In this document: in pieces, positions 1 to 8,054 of the stretch | Position numbering within the stretch: the first letter of the stretch is position 1 | Layout of the letters: each line of letters opens with the position of its first letter | Assembly (NCBI RefSeq): GCF_000720475.1 | Contig: NZ_JOAP01000005.1 | Span: forward strand, 1-64,000 | Length of the DNA stretch: 64,000 nucleotides | Source of the DNA: Streptomyces aureocirculatus | Lineage (GTDB): Bacteria > Actinomycetota > Actinomycetes > Streptomycetales > Streptomycetaceae | Direction: 5' to 3' | Program-made: the position numbers and the translations under genes | The notes under the pieces: model-generated | The model's input: the letters and a program-made list of their open reading frames with translations, nothing else | Told to the model about the DNA's origin: nothing | Database searches by the model: none

Positions 1-68
1 AGGCCAGATATGGAAGGCGGGCAACCGCTGGAGTTGACTGGTACTAATAGGCCGAGGGCTTGTCCTCA
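1..68 (+). rRNA. 23S ribosomal RNA, 3' end
   Basis: The first bases match the conserved 3' end of actinobacterial 23S rRNA, including the GTTGACTGGTACTAATAGG stretch and the final GGCTTGTCCTCA. The gene is cut by the left window edge. A 135-base, AT-richer spacer (69-203) separates it from the 5S gene, as in the usual 16S-23S-5S order; I see no tRNA in that spacer. The exact 3' end is an estimate. Confidence 0.93.
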
Positions 69-203
69 GTTGCTCGCGTCCACTGTGTTGTTCTGAAACA
101 ACGAACAGTTGTGTCGGCTGAACAGTTCCACTTACTTAATTGAAAAGTGTGCTTGTTCGCTGCCCTGTTTGTGATTTCGCCTATCGGCGGGATGTTTCAT
201 AGG

Positions 204-322
204 GTTTCGGTGGTCATAGCGTGAGGGAAACGCCCGGTTACATTTCGAACCCGGAAGCTAAGCCTCACAGCGCCGATGGTACTGCAGGGGGGACCCTGTG
301 GGAGAGTAGGACGCCGCCGAAC
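204..322 (+). rRNA. rrf: 5S ribosomal RNA
   Basis: This is a 119-base sequence with the standard 5S landmarks: GTTTCGGTGGTCATAGCG at the 5' end, the CCCGGTTACATTTCGAACCCG loop region, GAAGCTAAGCC, and GATGGTACTGC in helix IV. The 3' end (ACGCCGCCGAAC) pairs with the 5' end. It is the last gene of the rRNA operon and sits 10 bases before a strong terminator. The ends may be off by one or two bases. Confidence 0.95.
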
Positions 323-332
323 AATCTTTGGA

Positions 333-380
333 GGACCCTTGGTCCCAGCGTTCACGCTGGGACCAAGGGTCCTTTTTGTT
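333..380 (+). terminator. rRNA operon terminator
   Basis: A perfect 18-bp stem (333-350 with 355-372) closes a TTCA loop and is followed at once by TTTTTGTTTT. This is a textbook intrinsic terminator for the rRNA operon and separates it from the downstream protein gene. Confidence 0.96.
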
Positions 381-448
381 TTGCTCGAAGAGCGCCGACT
401 ACTCGGCTGCGTCAGAATGACTGCGGTACCGAAGACTAGGAGTCACCC

Positions 449-2713
449 ATGTCCACCAACTCTCCCGACGAGCGACCGGAGCGCGACCAGCGCAGCCGGG
501 ATGGTGGCGACCGGGGCGGATACCGCGGTGGGCCACGACGCGACAACGACCGCGGTGGAGACCGCGGAGGCTTCCGCCGGGACGACCGCCGGGACGACCG
601 CCGGGACGATCGCGGCGGTGACCGCGGCGGCCGTAGCGACCACGGAGACCGTGGTGGTTTCCGGCGCGACGACCGCCGTGACGGAGACCGTGGTGGTGAT
701 CGTGGCGGGTCCCGCCGCGACGACAACCGTGGCGGTAGCGGCGGTGGCGGCGGTGGCGGCTATCGAGGCCGTGACGACCGCGACAGCGGCCGGCCCTCGT
801 TCCGCCGCGACGACCGGCGCGAAGGCGACCGCCCCAGCTTCCGGCGTGACGATCGGCGTGACAACGATCGTGGCGGGTTCCGTCGTGATGACGGTCGGCC
901 CCCCTTCCGGCGCGACGACCGTCGTGATGACCGGCGGGACGATCGCGGTGGCGACCGCGGTGGCGACCGTGGTGGCTTCCGTCGTGACGACAGTCGGCCC
1001 CCCTTCCGACGTGATGATCGCGGTGGTGACCGTGGTGGTGACCGTGGTGGTGACCGTGGTGGGTTCCGTCGTGATGACAGTCGGCCGCCGTTCCGGCGCG
1101 ACGATCGCCGTGATGACCGCCGGGATGATCGCGGTGGTGACCGTGGTGGTGACCGTGGTGGGTTCCGTCGTGATGACAGTCGGCCGCCGTTCCGGCGCGA
1201 CGACCGGCGCGATGACCGGCGGGACGATCGCGGTGGTGACCGTGGCGGTGACCGTGGTGGCTTCCGTCGTGACGACAGTCGGCCCCCCTTCCGACGTGAT
1301 GACCGCCGGGACGATCGCGGTGGTGACCGCGGTGGCGATCGTGGTGGCTTCCGTCGTGACGACAGTCGGCCCCCCTTCCGCCGCGACGACCGCCGTGATG
1401 ACCGGCGCGACAACGACCGTGGTGGGTTCCGTCGTGACGACGGCGGCCGCGGTGACCGCCCCAGCTTCCGCCGTGACGACCGACGCGACGACCGTCGGGA
1501 CGACAACCGCGGTGGCGGCGGGTTCCGTGGTCGCGACGACCGCGGGCACGGACCGCGTCGTGACGACAGCCGGGGCCGTCCCGGCGGCTTCCGCGGCCGT
1601 GACGACCGGGGTGACCGGGGCGATCGGGGCGACCGCGGTGGCTTCCGGCGCGACGACCGTGAGCGGGACCGTGAGCCGATCAAGCGGCTGCCGATCCCGG
1701 ACGACGTCACGGGCTACGAGATCGACCAGGACGTACGGCAGGAGCTGCAGAGCCTCCCGAAGGGGCTCGCGGAGGACGTCGCAAGGAACCTGGTGATGGT
1801 CGCCAAGCTCATCGACGAGGACCCCGAGGGTGCCTACGGGTACTCGAGGGTCGCGCTGCGGCTCGCCTCACGCGTCGCCGCCGTCCGTGAGGCCGCAGGC
1901 TTCGCCGCGTACGCCAACCAGAAGTTCAGCGAGGCGCTCGCCGAGTTCCGGGCCGCGCGGCGCATGACCGGCAGTGTGGAGCTGTGGCCGGTCATGGCCG
2001 ACTGCGAGCGCGGGCTCGGACGGCCCGAGAAGACGCTCGACATGGCCGGAGCCCCCGAGGTGCACAAGCTCGACAAGGCGGGACAGGTCGAGATGCGGCT
2101 CGTCGCCGCCGGTGCGCGACGCGACATGGGGCAGGTCGACGCCGCCATCGTCACGTTGCAGAGCCCCGAGCTCGCGTCCAGCTCGGTGCAGCCCTGGACC
2201 GCCCGCCTGCGGTACGCCTACGCCGACGCCCTGCTCGCCGCCGAGCGTGCGGGCGAGGCGCGCGAGTGGTTCGCCAAGGCCGTCGAGGCCGACAAGGACG
2301 GCAGCACCGACGCCTCCGACCGGCTCGCCGAACTGGACGGAGTCGAGTTCGTCGACGCCCTCACCGGCGACGAAGCGGAGCCGGACCTCGATGCCGAGTC
2401 GGACCCCGATGCCGAGTCGGACCACGACGCGCAGCCGGTCCGCGAGGCTGAGTCGGACCACGAAGCCGGGCCGGACCACGACGCGCAGCCGGTCCGCGAA
2501 GCTGACCCGGTCCGCCAGGCCGAGCCGGTCCGCCAGGCCGAGCCGGACCGCGACGCCCAGCCGACCCGCGACGCCCAGCCGACCCGCGCCGCCGAGACGG
2601 ATGAAGACGAAGACCCGGCGGTCCGCCCGGCCGCCGAGGCCGTCGAGACGGTCGAGGACGTCGCGGTCATCGAGCGCGACAGCGAGCGCGACAGCGAGCG
2701 TGACGAGGACTGA
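449..2713 (+). CDS. TPR-like protein with long Arg/Gly/Asp repeat N-terminus
   Basis: 754 residues. Residues 1 to about 410 are almost only R, D, G, F, P and S, in repeats such as GGFRRDDSRPPFRRDD and DDRRDDRGGDRGG; this should be disordered and resembles RNA-binding RGG/RD tracts. Residues about 415-640 form a conserved helical domain with TPR-like character. The last 110 residues are an acidic/basic repeat tail (DAQPVREAE-like units). AGGAG lies just before the ATG. The place directly upstream of the HAD phosphatase matches mycobacterial Rv1691, which is shorter, so the repeat head is an actinomycete elaboration. Function is unknown; an RNA or ribosome link is only a guess from the RGG composition and the adjacent rRNA operon. 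Confidence 0.88.
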   Translation: MSTNSPDERPERDQRSRDGGDRGGYRGGPRRDNDRGGDRGGFRRDDRRDDRRDDRGGDRGGRSDHGDRGGFRRDDRRDGDRGGDRGGSRRDDNRGGSGGGGGGGYRGRDDRDSGRPSFRRDDRREGDRPSFRRDDRRDNDRGGFRRDDGRPPFRRDDRRDDRRDDRGGDRGGDRGGFRRDDSRPPFRRDDRGGDRGGDRGGDRGGFRRDDSRPPFRRDDRRDDRRDDRGGDRGGDRGGFRRDDSRPPFRRDDRRDDRRDDRGGDRGGDRGGFRRDDSRPPFRRDDRRDDRGGDRGGDRGGFRRDDSRPPFRRDDRRDDRRDNDRGGFRRDDGGRGDRPSFRRDDRRDDRRDDNRGGGGFRGRDDRGHGPRRDDSRGRPGGFRGRDDRGDRGDRGDRGGFRRDDRERDREPIKRLPIPDDVTGYEIDQDVRQELQSLPKGLAEDVARNLVMVAKLIDEDPEGAYGYSRVALRLASRVAAVREAAGFAAYANQKFSEALAEFRAARRMTGSVELWPVMADCERGLGRPEKTLDMAGAPEVHKLDKAGQVEMRLVAAGARRDMGQVDAAIVTLQSPELASSSVQPWTARLRYAYADALLAAERAGEAREWFAKAVEADKDGSTDASDRLAELDGVEFVDALTGDEAEPDLDAESDPDAESDHDAQPVREAESDHEAGPDHDAQPVREADPVRQAEPVRQAEPDRDAQPTRDAQPTRAAETDEDEDPAVRPAAEAVETVEDVAVIERDSERDSERDED
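900..1440 (+). repeat. coding tandem repeats in the R/G/D-rich head
   Basis: The core GGNTTCCGTCGTGA(C/T)GACAGTCGGCC recurs near 974, 1059, 1159, 1257 and 1345, with a diverged copy near 1424, at spacings of about 79-100 bp. Between the cores run shorter 9-12 bp units coding for DDR and GGDR. The tract stays in frame and should be prone to copy-number change. It also keeps several long non-biological frames open on both strands. Confidence 0.9.
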
Positions 2714-2757
2714 AAGATCTCTTCACCGCGGCAGGCAGGCGGTGGACAAGAGTGAGT

Positions 2758-2793
2758 GAAGGGGTGGGCCTCCGACCGGAGGCCCACCCCTTC
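2758..2793. terminator. bidirectional terminator between convergent genes
   Basis: A perfect 16-bp stem (GAAGGGGTGGGCCTCC with its complement) closes a GACC loop between the convergent TPR-like gene and the DUF1015 gene. There is no long T run on the + strand, which is common for Streptomyces terminators. Confidence 0.85.
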
Positions 2794-2825
2794 GTCGTAT
2801 GCGACGGCCCGCGCGGTCGGCGGCG

Positions 2826-4103
2826 TCAGAACGCCAGGTCGCGCAGGACCAGACCCGTCGCCGGCTTCGGGCCGAACGACGTCGACTTGCGGGGCATCGT
2901 GACCCCCTGCCGCGCCAGCTCCCGCACGACCTCCTCGCGCACCGGGTGCATCAGCACCGCAGTACCGCCCTCACGCTCGGCCTTCTCGACCGTGGCCTCC
3001 GTGTGGTGGATGTACGCGATGTGCTCCGGGGCGTCGGGTACGCGCCAGAGGTGGTCGAGTATCGCGGAGTGCAGGACGGTCGCGTCGAGGGTGCGCCAGG
3101 TCTCCGGGCGGCCGAGCGGGATCGTACGGTCCAGGAGATCGGCGGATGGACGGTCGACGAGGTGGTACGCGCCGTCACCCGCCAGCAGGAACGCGTTGCC
3201 TTCCGCCGCCGCGCCCGCGAGAGCTGCCTGGGCGTCGGGCAGGGAGCACCGCAGAGTACGTACCCGGAACGAGCCTTCGAGGGCGGCCAGGGCCTCCGCG
3301 ACCGGCAGCCCGTGCAGATACCGGTGGATGGCGCGGACCCGCAGCGGATAGCGGGCCGTGTCCACGAGCAGGACCAGGCCGAAGTCCCAGGGGCCCGGCG
3401 ACGGGTGCTCGGCGCGAAGGCGCAGATTCGTGGCCCAGCGGTGGTGCCCGTCGGCGATGAGAGCCTGGTGGTGCGCCAGATCCGACCGGATTTCAGTGAT
3501 CTCCGCCGGTTCGGTCACCGCCCAAAGACGGTGGTTGTAGCCGTCCTCCGTCGTCGTGGACAGCAGCGGCTTGTGCTGTATGGCGCGCTCTATGACGGCG
3601 GCCACGCCGCTCGTCGGCTCGTCGCCGCGGTAGGTGAGCAGCAGCGGTTCGAGGTTCGCGGCCGTCGCGCGCATCAGGGCCGCGCGGTCCTCCACGACGT
3701 GCGGCATGACGTCCTCGTGCGGCAGGACGACCCCGGCCGCGGGCTCGGACAGCCGCAGGGCGCCGATGATGCCGCGCTGCAGCATGTCGTCGTCCCGCTG
3801 TTCGTACACGTACAGACCGGGTACCGGATCGGGGGCGAGGACGCCCTCGCCGAGCCACTCGTGGAGGGTGTCGGCGGCCTGGCGGTTGCGGGCGGCGGGC
3901 GTGGTCGCCTGCGGCAGGATCAGACGGACGATGTTGTGCGGGTCGGCCGACTCCAGTTCGAGGAGGCCGTCGGGCCGCACGACCACGTCGTACGGCGGTG
4001 ACGTCACGGCGGCGAGTGAGCCCACCCTCTCGGGGTCGTAGCGCACACCTCGGAACGGAACAAGATCGAGGCCCTGGACGTCGTTGTCACCCGCTGTGTT
4101 CAT
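2826..4103 (-). CDS. DUF1015 family protein
   Basis: 425 residues. It carries the family hallmark ADGHHRWAT near the middle and an N-terminal PFRGVRYDPERVG segment followed by SPPYDVV, both typical of DUF1015. I chose the ATG at 4103 (protein begins MNTAGDNDVQG) over an upstream in-frame ATG at 4154, because the conserved part begins soon after and the upstream stretch overlaps the promoter region of the divergent HAD gene. DUF1015 proteins are widespread with no firmly established biochemical role. It is soluble, with no signal peptide or membrane segment. Confidence 0.9.
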   Translation of the reverse strand: MNTAGDNDVQGLDLVPFRGVRYDPERVGSLAAVTSPPYDVVVRPDGLLELESADPHNIVRLILPQATTPAARNRQAADTLHEWLGEGVLAPDPVPGLYVYEQRDDDMLQRGIIGALRLSEPAAGVVLPHEDVMPHVVEDRAALMRATAANLEPLLLTYRGDEPTSGVAAVIERAIQHKPLLSTTTEDGYNHRLWAVTEPAEITEIRSDLAHHQALIADGHHRWATNLRLRAEHPSPGPWDFGLVLLVDTARYPLRVRAIHRYLHGLPVAEALAALEGSFRVRTLRCSLPDAQAALAGAAAEGNAFLLAGDGAYHLVDRPSADLLDRTIPLGRPETWRTLDATVLHSAILDHLWRVPDAPEHIAYIHHTEATVEKAEREGGTAVLMHPVREEVVRELARQGVTMPRKSTSFGPKPATGLVLRDLAF

Positions 4104-4174
4104 TAGTGCATCGTAAGTGTGTCCCTGGCATGCGCGATGATCGGGGCAGTGCACATAGTGAGGAGCGATACGTA

Positions 4175-5227
4175 ATGAGCCAGACCGGCAGCCGGACGCG
4201 CAGCGAGCCCGTGAGGACCCGCCCCGCGGGCAGTGCGAAGCCCTTGAACGTCAGCTATGACACGGCGCTGCTCGACCTCGACGGGGTGGTGTACGCGGGC
4301 GGCAAGGCCATCGCGTACGCCGTCGAGTCGCTGGACACGGCCCGGTCCGACGGTATGCGTCTCGCGTACGTGACGAACAACGCGCTGCGCACGCCGGACG
4401 CGGTCGCCGCCCATCTGACGGAGCTCGGCATCCCGGCCGACGCGTCGGACGTGATCACGTCGGCACAGGCCGTCGCGCGGCTCGTGAGCGAGCAAGTGCC
4501 TTCCGGGGCGCGGGTGTTGGTGATCGGTGGCGAGGGGGTGCGGGTCGCGTTGCGTGAGCGCGGGCTCGAACCCGTGGAGTCCGCCGACGACGAGCCGGTG
4601 GCCGTGGTGCAGGGGTACGGCGGGCCCGACCTCGCGTGGTCGCGGTTCGCGGAGGCCAGTTACGCCGTCGCGCGCGGCGTGCCGTGGTTCGCGTCCAACA
4701 CCGACCTGACCATCCCGAGCGGGCGTGGTATCGCGCCCGGCAACGGCGCCGCCGTGGAGGTCGTGCGGATCGCTACGGGCGCGGAGCCGCAGGTGGCGGG
4801 GAAGCCGTTGCCTCCCATGCACCGGGAGACGATTCTGCGGACGGGGGCTGAGCGGCCGCTGGTTGTCGGGGACCGGCTCGACACCGATATCGAGGGGGCG
4901 TTCAACGGGGGTGTGGACTCGTTGCTCGTTCTGACCGGGGTCACCGACGGGGCGCAGTTGCTTGCTGCTCGGCCCGAGCATCGGCCCACTTATGTGGACG
5001 GGGATCTGCGGGGGCTTCTCGCTGGGCAGCCTGAGGTGGTGGCGGAGGGGGAGGGGTTTCGTTGTGGTGGGTTCAGTGCTGCTGTGAGGGGTGAGGCGCT
5101 GGTGCTTGAGGGGGAGGGGGATGCTTTGGATGGGTTGCGGGTGCTTTGTGCGGTGGCCTGGGCCCAGGCGGGGGACGGGGTTTGTGGGCTTGATGGGGGG
5201 AAGGCGTTGGCTCGGCTGGGGTTGTAG
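4175..5227 (+). CDS. HAD-superfamily (NagD/IIA type) phosphatase
   Basis: 350 residues. The first HAD motif is DLDGVV (nucleophile Asp34, acid/base Asp36); motif IV is VVGDRLDTDIEGA, and the cap follows the NagD-like IIA pattern. GAGGAG lies 9 bases before the ATG. By position (TPR-like gene before, tlyA block after) it matches mycobacterial Rv1692, reported as a glycerol-3-phosphate phosphatase in glycerophospholipid recycling; the same substrate here is inference. The C-terminal 50 residues are weakly conserved, rich in G and E, and end at a dispersed intergenic repeat. Confidence 0.9.
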   Translation: MSQTGSRTRSEPVRTRPAGSAKPLNVSYDTALLDLDGVVYAGGKAIAYAVESLDTARSDGMRLAYVTNNALRTPDAVAAHLTELGIPADASDVITSAQAVARLVSEQVPSGARVLVIGGEGVRVALRERGLEPVESADDEPVAVVQGYGGPDLAWSRFAEASYAVARGVPWFASNTDLTIPSGRGIAPGNGAAVEVVRIATGAEPQVAGKPLPPMHRETILRTGAERPLVVGDRLDTDIEGAFNGGVDSLLVLTGVTDGAQLLAARPEHRPTYVDGDLRGLLAGQPEVVAEGEGFRCGGFSAAVRGEALVLEGEGDALDGLRVLCAVAWAQAGDGVCGLDGGKALARLGL

Positions 5228-5229
5228 GG

Positions 5230-5344
5230 GGGGCTTCCCCAATCCCGCCCCTTCCCGAACCAGGGGCGCTGCGCCCCCTGGACCCCCGCTTATCGGCGCT
5301 CCGCGCCTCGTCCTCAAACGTCGGACGGGCTGGATCTTCGCCGG
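5230..5344. repeat. dispersed Streptomyces intergenic repeat, copy A
   Basis: The core reads CCCGCCCCTTCCCGAACC, then GGGGCGCTGCGCCCCCTGG, a variable stretch, CTCAAACGTCGGACGGGCTG. Closely related copies lie at 15016-15215, 48345-48440 and 55300-55425, each directly after a gene. Inner parts fold into a GGGGCGCTGCGCCCC-type hairpin, so it probably also ends transcription of the HAD gene. Confidence 0.85.
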
Positions 5345-5400
5345 GGCGCGCTGAAACCGTCGCCCCTCGGGCTTCCTCGCCGCCCGGTCCGGTTCGTCTC

Positions 5401-5726
5401 TGTGCGGTCTGTCCGGCCTTGACGGCGGGGAGCTGGTTCCAGGTCGGCTTCTTCGCGAGCTGCTGGGCGGAGAACGAGGTCGAGCGGTTGTCGATCAGGA
5501 TGAGACCGGCGTGGTCTCTCCTCAGGGGCCGAAGGCGCCGGTGCACTCGACGCCGTAGTCATGCAGGGCGGCGGCCGTGCTGATGAAGGCCACGATGTTC
5601 TTCGGCGTCGAGCCCGTCCTCGCTGCCGCACGCGGCGAGCAGCGCACCCAGGCCCAGAGCAGCACCTCCCGCGAGCAGTCCGCGGCGGGTGGGGGAGGGC
5701 TCGGATGTGGGGACTGACCGGGGCAT
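5401..5726 (-). pseudogene. decayed iron-siderophore-binding lipoprotein gene
   Basis: Three pieces of one ABC-type binding protein lie in three different frames. From the ATG at 5726 runs a twin-arginine lipoprotein signal (TRRGLLAGGAALGLGALLAAC, lipobox near residue 36). A second frame codes KNIVAFISTAAALHDYGVECTG, the start of the binding domain, up to a stop near 5523. A third frame codes ILIDNRSTSFSAQQLAKKPTWN and LPAVKAGQ, a C-terminal part. Roughly 200 internal codons and the true C-terminus are missing. It faces away from intact FecCD permease genes, the usual place for the binding protein, and shares the iron box with them. Family assignment rests on these motifs and the context. Confidence 0.8.
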
Positions 5727-5756
5727 ACGTGGCACTTCTCTCGTCGAAGAGCGTTG

Positions 5757-5775
5757 GCAGGGTAGGCTAACCTAA
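5757..5775. promoter_or_regulatory. iron box (DmdR/IdeR-type operator)
   Basis: GCAGGGTAGGCTAACCTAA matches 16 of 19 positions of the actinobacterial iron-box consensus TTAGGTTAGGCTAACCTAA; the right 13 bases match fully. It ends 4 bases before the GTG of the first permease gene, so the operon mRNA is probably leaderless or nearly so and repressed by Fe(II)-loaded DmdR1/IdeR. It also covers the promoter of the decayed binding-protein gene. Confidence 0.85.
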
Positions 5776-5779
5776 CCGG

Positions 5780-6823
5780 GTGTTGGTCGACAGTCCCCCC
5801 GAACCCAGCGCGGAGACCGCTCCCGCGCCACCCGGTCGCCGCGCGATACGCGGCGCCGGGCTCCTGCTCTCCGTCGTGGTGCTGCTCGCCCTGGTGTTCG
5901 CCAGCATCGCCGTGGGAGCCAAACCGCTCTCCATGGACCAGGTCTGGCACGGCCTCTTCGAGGACTCGGGGACGTACGCCGACATCGTCGTCGGCGAGCG
6001 GGTGTCCCGCACGCTGCTCGGTGTCCTCGCGGGCATGGCGCTCGGCCTGTCCGGCGCCGTCCTGCAGGCGCTGACCCGCAATCCGCTCGCCGACCCAGGA
6101 CTGCTCGGCATCAACATGGGCGCGTCCGCCGCCGTCGTCACCGCCATCAGCTTCTTCGGCGTCACCTCGCTGACCGGCTATGTGTGGTTCGCCTTCGCGG
6201 GCGCGGCGGTCGTCGGTGCCCTTGTGTACGCGCTCGGCGGCACCCGCAGTGCCACACCGGTGCGGCTCGCCCTCGCCGGTACGGCGCTGACCGCGGCGCT
6301 CTCCGGCTATCTCCAGGCCGTGATGATCACGGACAACGCCGCGCTCGACAAGATGCGCTTCTGGACGGTCGGTTCGCTGGCCTCCGCCAAGATGGAGACG
6401 ATCCAGCAGGTCGCGCCGTTCCTCGCCGTCGGCACCCTGCTCGCCCTCGGCCTCGCCCGGCCCCTCAACGCCGTGGCGATGGGCGACGACACCGCCCGCG
6501 CGCTCGGCGCCCATCTGACCCGCACCCGCGCGCTCTCCATGGTCTCGGCGACGCTGCTGTGCGGCGCCGCGACCGCCGCGTGCGGGCCCATCATGTTCGT
6601 CGGCCTCATGGTGCCGCACATCGTGCGCTCCTTCACGGGACCCGACATGCGCTGGATCTTCCCGTTCGCGGCCGTCCTCTCGCCCGTCCTGCTGCTCGGC
6701 GCCGATGTGCTCGGCCGGATCGTCTCGCGGCCCGCCGAGCTCCAGGTCGGCATCGTCACCGCGGCCGTCGGCGCCCCGGTGTTCATCCTGCTCGTACGAC
6801 GGCGGAGGACGGCCCAGTTGTGA
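5780..6823 (+). CDS. FecCD-family siderophore ABC permease, subunit 1
   Basis: 347 residues with about 9-10 membrane segments and FecCD/BtuC landmarks: RVSRTLLGVLAGMALGLSG, LTRNPLADPGLLG and the cytoplasmic coupling region around MGDDTARALG. The partner permease overlaps its stop codon, and an ATPase follows. The GTG start lies just past the iron box. It would form half of the membrane channel importing ferric siderophores. The usual divergent binding-protein gene is degraded, so the transporter may depend on a binding protein made elsewhere. Confidence 0.93.
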   Translation: MLVDSPPEPSAETAPAPPGRRAIRGAGLLLSVVVLLALVFASIAVGAKPLSMDQVWHGLFEDSGTYADIVVGERVSRTLLGVLAGMALGLSGAVLQALTRNPLADPGLLGINMGASAAVVTAISFFGVTSLTGYVWFAFAGAAVVGALVYALGGTRSATPVRLALAGTALTAALSGYLQAVMITDNAALDKMRFWTVGSLASAKMETIQQVAPFLAVGTLLALGLARPLNAVAMGDDTARALGAHLTRTRALSMVSATLLCGAATAACGPIMFVGLMVPHIVRSFTGPDMRWIFPFAAVLSPVLLLGADVLGRIVSRPAELQVGIVTAAVGAPVFILLVRRRRTAQL

Positions 6824-7893
6824 AGGCCCTAGGTACCCGCGCGACGCGTACTTCAGCGCCGCGCGCCCGCGCGCTGCGCACCCATGGCGGAGTGTCCGTC
6901 CGCTTCGACGTCCGCGCGGCCGTGGTCGTGGCGGCGCTCGTGGTCGCCGCGCTCGCCGCGAGCGTCGCCCTCATCGGCACCGGCGACTTCGACATCCCGG
7001 CCGTGGACGTCATCCGCACCCTGCTCGGCAACGGCGACCCCGGCCAGGAGTTCATCATCAACGACCTGCGGCTGCCGCGGGTCGTCGTCGCCCTCCTTGT
7101 CGGCGCCTCGCTCGGCCTCGGCGGCGCGCTCTTCCAGTCCATCTCCCGCAATCCGCTGGGCAGCCCGGACGTCCTCGGTATCGGGCAGGGCTCCACCGCG
7201 GGCGCCCTCCTGATGATCGTGATCTTCCAGGGCAGCGCGACCGAGGTCGCCGGCGGCGCGCTCGTCGGCGGCCTGGTCACCGGCGCCGCGATGTACCTCC
7301 TCGCCTGGAAGCAGGGCGTCCACGGCTACCGTCTCGTCCTCGTCGGCATCGGCGTGAACGCCTTCGCCGTCGCCGTGAACGGCTACCTCCTGACCAAGGC
7401 CGACCTCGTCGACGCGGCGCGGGCGGTCGTGTGGATGACCGGTTCGCTGGCCGGGCGCGACTGGGAGCAGGTGTGGCCGCTGCTCACGCTGTGCGCCGTG
7501 CTCCTGCCGCTGATCGTCGCGCATGCGCGGCCACTGCGGATGCTGGAGATGGGCGACGACACCGCGTACGCGCTCGGGGTGCCCGTCGAGCGCACCCGCG
7601 TCGTCCTGATGACCGCCGCGGTGCTGCTCACGGCGGCGGCGACCGCGGCCGCCGGGCCCGTCAGCTTCGTCGCCCTCACCGCGCCCCAGTTGGCCCGCCG
7701 CCTGACCCGCTCACCGGGCCCGAACCTGGTGCCCGCCCTGTGCATGGGCGCCACCCTCCTCGTCGTCGCCGACTGGGCCTCGCAGCGGGTCTTCGGCGCC
7801 GACCAACTGCCCGTCGGCGTCGTCACCGGTGTCCTCGGCGGCGTGTATCTGCTGTGGCTGCTCGTCACCGAGCGCAAGGCGGGACGCATATGA
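6820..7893 (+). CDS. FecCD-family siderophore ABC permease, subunit 2
   Basis: 357 residues from a GTG that overlaps the previous stop (GTGA), which implies translational coupling. The landmarks LRLPRVVVALLVGASLGLGG, SRNPLGSPDVLG and MGDDTAYALG identify a FecCD permease. An N-terminal cytoplasmic stretch of about 30 residues rich in R and A precedes the first membrane helix. It pairs with subunit 1 to form the heteromeric channel. A short ORF overlaps its stop codon before the ATPase gene. Confidence 0.93.
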   Translation: MKALGTRATRTSAPRARALRTHGGVSVRFDVRAAVVVAALVVAALAASVALIGTGDFDIPAVDVIRTLLGNGDPGQEFIINDLRLPRVVVALLVGASLGLGGALFQSISRNPLGSPDVLGIGQGSTAGALLMIVIFQGSATEVAGGALVGGLVTGAAMYLLAWKQGVHGYRLVLVGIGVNAFAVAVNGYLLTKADLVDAARAVVWMTGSLAGRDWEQVWPLLTLCAVLLPLIVAHARPLRMLEMGDDTAYALGVPVERTRVVLMTAAVLLTAAATAAAGPVSFVALTAPQLARRLTRSPGPNLVPALCMGATLLVVADWASQRVFGADQLPVGVVTGVLGGVYLLWLLVTERKAGRI

Positions 7894-8054
7894 GGCCGAC
7901 ACGCATGCCGCCTGAGCGCATGCTGCCGACATCTGCGGGGCCGCAGCCCATGCTGCCGACATCTGCGGGGCCGCAGCCCATGCCGCCGACGTCTGCGGGG
8001 CCGCAGCCCTCGTCCGCGTACGAAGACACCCACGACCAGGAGCGTGCCCTGTGA
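7890..8054 (+). CDS. small coupled ORF of decapeptide repeats
   Basis: A 54-codon frame begins at an ATG overlapping the permease stop (ATGA) and ends at a TGA overlapping the ATPase GTG (GTGA). It codes MRPTRMPPER, then three near-identical decapeptides (MLPTSAGPQP), then a short acidic tail. The double overlap fits translational coupling, so ribosomes could pass through it from permease to ATPase. No homology or function is known to me; it may be a slippage-expanded spacer translated only for coupling. Confidence 0.5.
   Translation: MRPTRMPPERMLPTSAGPQPMLPTSAGPQPMPPTSAGPQPSSAYEDTHDQERAL
7920..8009 (+). repeat. 3 x 30-bp tandem repeat
   Basis: Units at 7920-7949, 7950-7979 and 7980-8009. 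The first two are identical (ATGCTGCCGACATCTGCGGG, then GCCGCAGCCC); the third differs at two bases. The tract is in frame within the small bridging ORF. Confidence 0.97.

Noticed and set aside
323..448. tRNA gene after the rRNA operon
   Set aside because: Only the terminator hairpin and the promoter/ribosome site of the next gene are present; no cloverleaf.
276..1800. Long overlapping open frames on both strands across the R/G/D repeat region
   Set aside because: They are open only because the 9-12 bp repeats lack stops in all frames. The frame from 449 has the ribosome site and continues into the conserved domain.
5073..5546. Minus-strand 157-codon ORF after the HAD gene
   Set aside because: Only its first 40 codons resemble a protein, the C-terminal fragment of the decayed binding protein; the rest is the dispersed repeat and the antisense of the HAD gene.
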